Positions 44,577-51,857 of a stretch of DNA of 64,000 nucleotides are shown piece after piece; the stretch's first letter is position 1, and each line of letters begins with the position of its first letter. This DNA comes from Halothece sp. PCC 7418. GTDB lineage: Bacteria > Cyanobacteriota > Cyanobacteriia > Cyanobacteriales > Rubidibacteraceae. Where the stretch lies: the NCBI RefSeq assembly GCF_000317635.1, contig NC_019779.1, positions 1,302,001 through 1,366,000 on the forward strand, read 5' to 3'. The notes beneath the pieces were generated by a model. It made no database searches and was not told the origin of the DNA. It worked only from the letters and a program-made list of their open reading frames with translations. A program made the translations under genes and the position numbers.

Positions 44577-47500
44577 ATGACAACAAGGCAAGACTCCTCC
44601 TCATTAAATAAAGATCAAAGCGAAGCCAAAAAACAAATCCTGTTAAAAGCGATTCGGCTCAAACCTGAAATGGCATCGGCTCATGCAAATTTAGGGCGTT
44701 TGTATGCTCAACAAGGGGAGTTTAAACAAGCAATAGAATGTTATCAGGAAGCTGTTAATTTAGAACCAGAGAAACTTAAATTTTATTGGCCTTTAATAGA
44801 GTTACTTCAAAACCAACAAGAGTGGCATCAACTAGAAACAGTGTGTCGTCAAGGTATCAACTATCATCCGCAGGTGGCACAGTTTCATCATTTACTCGGA
44901 AATTCCTTATTAAATACTGAACGCTGGGAAGAAGCAGTAGAAGCCTATCAGAGCGCGATCGCGCTTAATGGTAAATCCGCAGTTATTCATAAAGAGTTAG
45001 GAATCGCCCTCGAAAATCAACAACAGTTTACAGAAGCAATCGCGAGTTATCGCCAAGCAATAACCCTAAACCCCAAAGATTTATCAGTTTATGAACGATT
45101 ACTAAACCGAGTGCAAAAATCAGCTTTTACAATTGTATCAAAAAATTATATTTCATTAGCGAGGGTTTTAGCTGAAAGTTTTTTGAAATTCCATCCTGAT
45201 GCTGTATTCTTTCTAGTTTTAGTGGATAGAATAGATGGATATTTTAATCCTGAACAGGAAAACTTTGAAGTGATACAGCTAGAAGAGATTCCTTTACCAA
45301 ACCGCACAAGTTTTCCATATTGGTACACTATACTTGAATTGAATACAGCAGTTAAGCCCTTTGCTTTCGAGTATATATTTAACAAATATGAATCTATACA
45401 ACATCTTCTTTATATCGATCCTGATATTCAAGTTTTTTCCGAGTTAGAAAAAATTTGGCAAGAACTTAAATATAATTCTGTAGTCTTAACACCTCACATG
45501 AGAAAACCCTTCAATGATGATTTACATCCCACAGAATTAAATATATTGCAATCGGGGTCTTATAATTTAGGCTTTATTGGTTTAACTCGATCCAAACAAT
45601 CTTTGCAACTCTTAAGATGGTGGCAAGAAAGACTTTATTTAGATTGTGTTGTTGATATCCCCAGAGGCTTATTTACAGATCAGAAATGGATTGATTTAGT
45701 TCCTTCATACTTTTCAGAAACGGCTATCATCCGTGAACCTTCTTATAATGTAGCTTACTGGAATATCCATGAAAGAGAAATAGAAAAAAATGCTGAGGGA
45801 GAGTATGTTATAGAAGGGGATGTTTTAAGGTTTTTCCATTTTAGTGGCTATAGTCCGAAAAGAAGAAATCAACTATCTAAACACCAAAATCGCCACAATA
45901 TTCGGCATTTACCTATTATTAAAGAACTTTGTGACCAGTATGGTGATAGGCTCTTGAAACATGGTTACATGGAAGCTAGTCAGTGGCCTTATGCTTTCGG
46001 GATTTTTGGTAATAATATTAAGATAGCTGGATGCATAATTTGGGTAGTTAGAGAATGCGTAGAGAAGAATATTTCATTTCCCGATTTAAATCAATACCCT
46101 GAGGATTTTTGTCAATTTCTTTTCACCCCTAATCCTTACTTCACGGGCTTTGAAGTGCCTCCTATCTATGTAGCAATTTTCACCAAAAGACCTGATGTGA
46201 AAAACGCTTTTCCTAATGCTTCATATAATCCTTGTGATGAAGGATTTTTATCTTGGTTGACAGGTAATGGTAAGAAAGAACTGGACTTGGAATACTTAGT
46301 TGATAATTATATTGACTATGTTAAAAAAGAAAATCCTATACGTAAAATACTAAATATATATGAAAAGAGACTAGATCTTCAGAGTGCTTTCCCTCTTTTT
46401 TGGCGAACATTAAAACAGCGACACCGTTTTCAAAAATGGTTAACCAATAGTGGTATAAAAGAACATAATTTATCTGCCCAAGAAATAGATTTATTTTATA
46501 ATTCTTACTGTTTTCATAAAGTATTATTATTTTATTATCAAAGACCTGACTTACAGAAAGCTTTTTGTCGCTTGCATGAGCCAAGTGTTTTAGATGATTT
46601 TACGGATTGGTTAATTCAAAATATTCGTACTCTACCGAACATTAGTTATGAAAATGTTATTTGGTTTAATTTTATTAGCAAAAAAGAATCAGAATTAACT
46701 CTAAAGATAAATGTAATATACAATAATTATCTAAGAAGTATCTGTGGGGATTTTAGTTTATTTTCAATTGATAGCAGAAGTAAGTTTTTAAATATTGACG
46801 ATCAATCAATATTATCCGATCTTTGTTTACTGTCTGTTGACGAAACAATGTATCCGCTTCATGATCATATTAAACTCGTTTTTAAAGAAAATCAGATTAA
46901 TCAAAATTCCTTATTGAACTCCAAGGAAGAAGCAAAGATAGAAAATAATATAGAGAATATTTTAGAAAGTTTGACTTTTTATAGCGATATTTCTCAGCAA
47001 ATACAGCAAGCCATTATTTCATATCAAAGCGATTTAAAAGAAATAATTCACTCTTCATTAGACCAAGATAAAGAAAAAATAGACGATTTAGTGATTTCTC
47101 TAGCAGGAAATATGAGCGCTATAACGGGTATGGGGCAGTCTGCTAGATCAATGGTAAAGACCGTTGAATCTGCTAATTTACAGTATAAGTGTTTTGATAT
47201 TCCTAACACTTTTATTGAAGAAAATGGGATTGAAGACTTCGATGATCCTTGGTTAATGGGATGGTATTACCCAAAAGCGGACCTCACAATTTCAGTAATT
47301 AATGCAGATAGCTTTAGCTTTTTTCAAAAAGTAATTCCTTCTTCTTATTGGACTGCCAAGAAAAATATTGGTTATTGGATTTGGGAAACTGATAAACTTC
47401 CTCTGCAATGGGAATCATCTGCTATTGCATTTGATGAAATATGGACAGCTAGTCAGTACTCTGCTAGTGCTATTAGCAAAACGATCAATAAACCAGTGAG

Positions 47501-48212
47501 AGTGATTCCTCATATTATTGATTTTGAGAAAATTGATCATATTTTATCTAATGCCCCTGAACAAAAGGTTTTGCGTAGAAAATTTGGCTTGCCAGAAGAT
47601 GGCTTTTTATTCGGATTCTTTTTTGATCCCAAAAGCTATATGGAAAGAAAAAATCCCGCTGCTGTTATTCAATCTTTCCGAACTGCTTTTCTGGGGCAAG
47701 ATAATGCTTACTTAATTCTGAAAGTTAATGGTTCATTCTCATCTTATGAATACGATTTTTTAAAGAGCAGTGTAACTGATTCGAGAATTATTTTCTTAGA
47801 AGAAAGTTTATATTATGATGACGTTATTAAACTAATGAATTGTCTAGACTGCTATGTTTCTCTTCATCGAGGGGAAGGTTTTGGTTTAACCCTAGCTGAA
47901 GCGATGGCTGTCGGTAAGCCCACTATTGCCACTGCTTATTCTGGTAATATGGAATTTATGAACTCGGATAATTCTCTTTTAGTCGATTACCAATTGATAA
48001 AAACAGAGCGTCCTTACGGTCCTTATCCTAAAGGGACAGTCTGGGCTGATCCTAATGTTGAGCAGGCATCTAAACTAATGCTTGAACTATACAATAATCA
48101 TGATCTTTATGAAACAATATCTGCTCAAGCCAGACGCTCTATTCAGGAGCAGCTTGCTCCTGAAAAGGTATCGTTGATCTTGAAAGATTACTTGAAAGAT
48201 TTACTCTTTTGA
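44577..48212 (+). CDS. Multidomain TPR / glycosyltransferase / GT4 protein (1211 aa)
   Basis: Four parts are visible. Residues ~10-180: four or so TPRs. Residues ~181-430: a GT-A-like domain starting FTIVSKNYISLARVLAESFLKFHP with the metal-binding YIDPDIQVF (~277-285), similar to GT8-type enzymes. Residues ~500-700: three copies of an R-x-D-[LV]-[QK]-x-AF...WL unit (~534, 595, 654) of unknown function. Residues ~835-1211: a GT4 domain with GMGQSARSM, GYWIWETDKLP, and the nucleotide-sugar site HRGEGFGLTLAEAMAVGKPTIAT. It may add two sugars in sequence. The gene becomes AT-rich and HIP1-free after the TPR part. Confidence 0.82.
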   Translation: MTTRQDSSSLNKDQSEAKKQILLKAIRLKPEMASAHANLGRLYAQQGEFKQAIECYQEAVNLEPEKLKFYWPLIELLQNQQEWHQLETVCRQGINYHPQVAQFHHLLGNSLLNTERWEEAVEAYQSAIALNGKSAVIHKELGIALENQQQFTEAIASYRQAITLNPKDLSVYERLLNRVQKSAFTIVSKNYISLARVLAESFLKFHPDAVFFLVLVDRIDGYFNPEQENFEVIQLEEIPLPNRTSFPYWYTILELNTAVKPFAFEYIFNKYESIQHLLYIDPDIQVFSELEKIWQELKYNSVVLTPHMRKPFNDDLHPTELNILQSGSYNLGFIGLTRSKQSLQLLRWWQERLYLDCVVDIPRGLFTDQKWIDLVPSYFSETAIIREPSYNVAYWNIHEREIEKNAEGEYVIEGDVLRFFHFSGYSPKRRNQLSKHQNRHNIRHLPIIKELCDQYGDRLLKHGYMEASQWPYAFGIFGNNIKIAGCIIWVVRECVEKNISFPDLNQYPEDFCQFLFTPNPYFTGFEVPPIYVAIFTKRPDVKNAFPNASYNPCDEGFLSWLTGNGKKELDLEYLVDNYIDYVKKENPIRKILNIYEKRLDLQSAFPLFWRTLKQRHRFQKWLTNSGIKEHNLSAQEIDLFYNSYCFHKVLLFYYQRPDLQKAFCRLHEPSVLDDFTDWLIQNIRTLPNISYENVIWFNFISKKESELTLKINVIYNNYLRSICGDFSLFSIDSRSKFLNIDDQSILSDLCLLSVDETMYPLHDHIKLVFKENQINQNSLLNSKEEAKIENNIENILESLTFYSDISQQIQQAIISYQSDLKEIIHSSLDQDKEKIDDLVISLAGNMSAITGMGQSARSMVKTVESANLQYKCFDIPNTFIEENGIEDFDDPWLMGWYYPKADLTISVINADSFSFFQKVIPSSYWTAKKNIGYWIWETDKLPLQWESSAIAFDEIWTASQYSASAISKTINKPVRVIPHIIDFEKIDHILSNAPEQKVLRRKFGLPEDGFLFGFFFDPKSYMERKNPAAVIQSFRTAFLGQDNAYLILKVNGSFSSYEYDFLKSSVTDSRIIFLEESLYYDDVIKLMNCLDCYVSLHRGEGFGLTLAEAMAVGKPTIATAYSGNMEFMNSDNSLLVDYQLIKTERPYGPYPKGTVWADPNVEQASKLMLELYNNHDLYETISAQARRSIQEQLAPEKVSLILKDYLKDLLF

Positions 48213-48322
48213 CGTAACCAAAAACTATATAATTGTGGAAGAAAGATTAACTTAAAAAGATTAAATTATTCACCTGACTTTAATATCTGATAAAAAAACT
48301 AATTATTCAAACTAAATTAATA

Positions 48323-49165
48323 ATGTTTAATGAGTCTTCTTTCTTTAAGGATGTAAAACCACTGTTTATTCTGGGAGTTCCTCGCTCAGGGACAACCTTT
48401 CTTCAGCAAGTAATCAATACTCATCCTCAGATTTTAATCACAGATGAGTTAAGAGTTGTATCATGGATTTTTCAAGAAGCTCGAAAACTTCGAGGAGGTT
48501 TCCAAGAAAATGGAGATCCTTATCCTTTCAATCATGGAGAAGAATTTGCAAGTTACTTGACAAAGAATTGTGGCACTATAATTGCGCCATTTTACTTTTC
48601 CAAAGCTCAGAAATTAGGAAAGCAAAAAATTCTATATTGGGGAGATAAATACCCACATTATCATGCGATATTAGATCAAATGCTTGAGTCATTCCCAAGG
48701 GGATCTTACATTTTTATCTATCGTGATCTCAAAGATGTAATTTGTTCGGTAAAAAATGGACATGGTTGGAATGTAGAAAAATCTGCCAATTATGTTTGCA
48801 AAATTTATGAAGAATACATGACTTCTTTTGACAAGTTTCTCCAAAGTCAAGAAATGGCAAGAGACCAACTGATTTGTGTAGATTACGTTCGTTTAAGCAC
48901 TAATCTTAAACAAGAAAGTCAAAAAATTTTTGATCAGCTTAATTTAGATTTACAGGAATCTACTTTGGAGGAAATAGATCAATTAAGTGGTGTACAATCC
49001 CATAGTCTTAGGAAAGAAAAGAGTAGTGCTAAAAAATTTAACTTTAATCAATCGAATGAAAGATGGAAAAAGGAGCTAAATGATGAAGAAATTGAGTTGA
49101 TTTCAAATAAAATTGATAATATCCAGCATTGGATAGACTATTACTATAACTATCTTTTAAGTTAA
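48323..49165 (+). CDS. Sulfotransferase
   Basis: A 280-residue PAPS-dependent sulfotransferase. The 5'-phosphosulfate loop is LGVPRSGTTFLQQVINTHP (PRSGTT at 20-25). A WGDKYPHY block carries the usual Lys before the second substrate-binding element, and YRDLKDVICSVKNGHGW is the 3'-phosphate motif. Length and order are those of bacterial Sulfotransfer_3-type enzymes that sulfate glycans. There is no signal peptide, so a cytosolic acceptor is expected. It follows the multidomain glycosyltransferase by 110 bases. Confidence 0.88.
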   Translation: MFNESSFFKDVKPLFILGVPRSGTTFLQQVINTHPQILITDELRVVSWIFQEARKLRGGFQENGDPYPFNHGEEFASYLTKNCGTIIAPFYFSKAQKLGKQKILYWGDKYPHYHAILDQMLESFPRGSYIFIYRDLKDVICSVKNGHGWNVEKSANYVCKIYEEYMTSFDKFLQSQEMARDQLICVDYVRLSTNLKQESQKIFDQLNLDLQESTLEEIDQLSGVQSHSLRKEKSSAKKFNFNQSNERWKKELNDEEIELISNKIDNIQHWIDYYYNYLLS

Positions 49166-49314
49166 CTAACAAAGAGCAACTATGATTGAAACAGGTTTTG
49201 CTCAGCAATAGAGATTTTTTCGAGACAAGATTTTAGGATATTCTAGACTAGATATACTAATTTATACATTGATAACGGCTGAATCCCCAGTCAATTCAGG
49301 GGGTGCAATGAAAC

Positions 49315-49345
49315 AAAAATCAAATTTTTCTAAAATTTGATTTTT
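49315..49345. terminator. AT-rich 14-bp perfect hairpin
   Basis: AAAAATCAAATTTT, loop TCT, AAAATTTGATTTTT. It lies 150 bases after the sulfotransferase stop. All-AT stems are weak, but the symmetry with flanking A- and T-runs suits a bidirectional terminator or cruciform. Confidence 0.5.
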
Positions 49346-49366
49346 ACAATTCTGTAAAGCAAGCAT

Positions 49367-49427
49367 AGCTGGCTTTTTAGGCATTATTTGCTATTATTTG
49401 GTCATAACTACCCTAGAAGAGCCAGCT
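49367..49427. repeat. Inverted repeat, MITE-like
   Basis: AGCTGGCT-TTT-TAGG and CCTAG-AAG-AGCCAGCT arms around about 30 bases; outside them AAAGCAA at 49356 is mirrored by TTGCTTT at 49441. Together they resemble the nested ends of a small non-autonomous element in the spacer (49166-49490) between two sulfotransferase genes, which holds no gene. Confidence 0.45.
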
Positions 49428-49490
49428 TTTATTACATATTTTGCTTTGATTGCATCAACTATCACTTAAAGCATGGGAGAGTTTAAAATT

Positions 49491-50183
49491 ATGGCTAAAG
49501 AACTTTTGTTACATATAGGAATGCACAAAACAGGGACGACATCAATCCAAAATACGTTGTATAACAATCGTAAAATTCTGAATGAATACGATATAGACTA
49601 TCTTCCCCTATCTCCCAATCACTCTAGAATTATATTTTCCTTGTTTTGTAAAAGGCCAGAAAATTATCACATGAATCGGCAAGAAGAAATTAACACTAAA
49701 GAGAAGGCAGAAAAATACAACAGGGATATTAGATCAAAACTTGTAGAGTCCATTAAAAATAATCAGTTTTCTCAAGTGATTATATCAGGCGAAGATATAT
49801 CCATGATTGAATACGAAGGCATAGGAAGGCTCTATGAGACGTTTAAGAATCTTTTTGATCAAATCACAATCTTATGTTTCATACGTCCCCCAAAGTCTTT
49901 TATGACAAGTTCTCTATTACAGAAAATAAAAGGTGGTTCTACTATTGAGCAACTACTTACTAAGCCCCCGAAGCCAGATTATCAATTCCGACTTAAAAAA
50001 ATTATTGATTTTTTTGGCAGAGAAAATATTAAGTTTCAAATTTATTCAAAGGATTTACTTTATCGAAATTGTTCAGTTGCTGCTTTCTTAAAACTAATAG
50101 ATATATCTGATAAGATTTATGAAAGAATGCAGGTTAAAAAAATAACCAAGCAATTTCGGAAACTGCGGCAAAGCTTTTGTTAG
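49491..50183 (+). CDS. Sulfotransferase-like protein, N-terminal part of a frameshifted gene
   Basis: I start at ATG 49491 (MAKELLLHIGMHKTGTTSIQ); an in-frame ATG at 49473 adds six residues. The HKTGTT loop (12-17) is the PAPS 5'-binding site of this divergent sulfotransferase class, and ITILCFIRPPKSFMTSSLLQK is the 3'-phosphate motif. The frame stops at 50183 with a basic, unlike-family ending (KQFRKLRQSFC). The frame starting at 50177 continues the domain. The switch maps to the A7 run at 50136-50142: with eight A the two frames fuse into one ~378-residue protein. Confidence 0.7.
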   Translation: MAKELLLHIGMHKTGTTSIQNTLYNNRKILNEYDIDYLPLSPNHSRIIFSLFCKRPENYHMNRQEEINTKEKAEKYNRDIRSKLVESIKNNQFSQVIISGEDISMIEYEGIGRLYETFKNLFDQITILCFIRPPKSFMTSSLLQKIKGGSTIEQLLTKPPKPDYQFRLKKIIDFFGRENIKFQIYSKDLLYRNCSVAAFLKLIDISDKIYERMQVKKITKQFRKLRQSFC

Positions 50184-50623
50184 TGCTTAATGAAGAAATT
50201 CCATTGTATAAAAAAAACGCTTTAAATCAAGAAAGAGCATCTCAAAGAAAATGGCTTGATTTTGCTAATAAAATTGATGGTAGAAAAATGCGCTTACCGA
50301 TGGATATTCTTGATAAAGCTATGGCACTATCAAAAAATGATATAGAATGGCTAGAAAATGAGCTTTGTTTATCTCTTAGTGATTATGATACTGATAAAAC
50401 AGTAGAAGCTGCACCTTTAAAATCCCAAGACTTGAATTTTTGGGGTAAAGAAGAATTATTAGAACTTACTAAGTTTGTAGAACAAGAGCTTGGCTTACCT
50501 TTGAGGGACTATAATCCAGTAGAAGACTCATCTCCGAGGTTTCCCAGTGTGAAATCCTCTAGTAAGGAAGAGATGTCAGAACTTGTAAAAGCTATAAATA
50601 TAGCTTTGCAGCCTAAGTCTTAG
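50177..50623 (+). pseudogene. C-terminal part of the frameshifted sulfotransferase
   Basis: This 148-residue frame opens MLVLNEEIPLYKKNALNQER. Reading its frame back past the ATG gives NQAISETAAKLLLVLNEEI, which looks like the sulfotransferase helix preceding the C-terminal domain, so the real protein was continuous with the gene above. The remainder is helical and charged, with two similar segments (WLENELCLSLSDYD and FVEQELGLPLRDYN). It is probably not a gene of its own unless slippage at the A7 tract joins the frames. Confidence 0.65.
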
Positions 50624-50815
50624 ATGTTATCTATTTCCCCCTATCAAATGGTCACATTCCAAGAAAATCCAGATATTCAGGCTTGCTTGGATCAAGCTAT
50701 TCAACTGCGAAAAGACCAACAGCTAGAGGCAGCCTTAGAGAAAATCCAACAAGCCCTCGCAATTAATCCTGATTTTACTCCCGCCTTAAATCAACTGGAA
50801 GCAATTCATCGGTAA
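50624..50815 (+). CDS. Mini-TPR protein (63 aa)
   Basis: The ATG follows the preceding TAG with no gap. The frame contains one and a half TPR units (ACLDQAIQLRKDQQLEAALEKIQQALAINPDFTPALNQLEAI). It may be a free-standing single TPR or the surviving start of a larger TPR gene; a HIP1 sits just beyond it at about 50832. Confidence 0.45.
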   Translation: MLSISPYQMVTFQENPDIQACLDQAIQLRKDQQLEAALEKIQQALAINPDFTPALNQLEAIHR

Positions 50816-50852
50816 AAATAGGAATTTGAAAGCGCGATCGCGCTCCCACCAA

Positions 50853-51842
50853 TCAAGTCTGAAATTGTCTTGAGCTTGCTTCATGATGGACTAAATACAA
50901 TAACTGTTGCCACTCTTTAGAATGAGTTAAGGCTTCTAAATCCAGTTCTGTATCATGTTGAGATGCTTGTACTTTAAAAGCATTAATCCAATGTTGAACT
51001 GTTTCTAAATACGGGTAGGGTGAATAATTGAGTGCTTGCAGTAAAACCGCTTTCATTTCTTCCCAATGGTTCGTGTAATACAAACGCCACGCCATCCAGA
51101 CTAATGTTGGGTAAAGATACTGCGCTTTTTGTTTTTGAATTGCTGGTGGTAAATCAGTTCTGGCAAAAAATTTTTTACGCACCTTCCAACACTCCTGTGC
51201 TTGTACAAGCGTATTGAGGGAATCATTCTTGCGATGTTGACGATAGAGAGTTGTTACTCTCTTAACCCACACAGTCGTACAGCCCATGAGGGCTAAACGT
51301 TGAATTAAATCAACGTCACACGCCTGCTTCAAACTTGGATCTAAATCTCCAACCTTGTCTAACCACTGGCGACGAAACATCATCGCACTAAACAAAACAG
51401 GCATCCATTTTAACCAGCTATGTAAATCTAAATGTGGTATGTTTTGCCAAGGTTTAATCTCAGTTAACGGTTCCGCCCAAGCATTCACCCGTCTCCAGCC
51501 ACTATGCACCATTCCCACCTGGGGTTGTTCTTGGAAAACGGCAACCTGTAGGGCTAATTTTTGCGGTAATAATACATCATCGTGGTCTAAAAAGTTAATA
51601 TAACAGCCTCTTGCCATGGCAAGTCCGAAATTGCGAGCAGCAGCGACTCCTTGATTGGCTTGGTAATAGTAACGAATTCGATCGCGATAAGGATTAAGAA
51701 GGGCTGCAGTTGCATCAACTGAGCCATCATCAACCACAATGATTTCCCAATCTTGATACGTTTGGCTCAAGATACTCTCGATGGTTTGGCAGATGTACCG
51801 ACTACCGTTATAAGTGGGAATAATGACACTGACTTTTGCCAT
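50853..51842 (-). CDS. Family 2 glycosyltransferase
   Basis: A 329-residue GT-A enzyme: VSVIIPTYNGSRYICQTIESILSQTYQDWEIIVVDDGSVDAT at the N-terminus, the metal site FLDHDDVLLPQKL (DXD-like HDD) and DPSLKQACDVDLIQRLALMG as the catalytic region. The C-terminal ~120 residues are helical with no second catalytic domain. It is encoded opposite to the sulfotransferase/TPR genes and 15 bases downstream of the haemagglutinin-CHAT gene on the same strand. It may glycosylate that secreted protein or build a surface glycan. Confidence 0.88.
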   Translation of the reverse strand: MAKVSVIIPTYNGSRYICQTIESILSQTYQDWEIIVVDDGSVDATAALLNPYRDRIRYYYQANQGVAAARNFGLAMARGCYINFLDHDDVLLPQKLALQVAVFQEQPQVGMVHSGWRRVNAWAEPLTEIKPWQNIPHLDLHSWLKWMPVLFSAMMFRRQWLDKVGDLDPSLKQACDVDLIQRLALMGCTTVWVKRVTTLYRQHRKNDSLNTLVQAQECWKVRKKFFARTDLPPAIQKQKAQYLYPTLVWMAWRLYYTNHWEEMKAVLLQALNYSPYPYLETVQHWINAFKVQASQHDTELDLEALTHSKEWQQLLYLVHHEASSRQFQT

Positions 51843-51857
51843 TGCTCAACAAAGATA

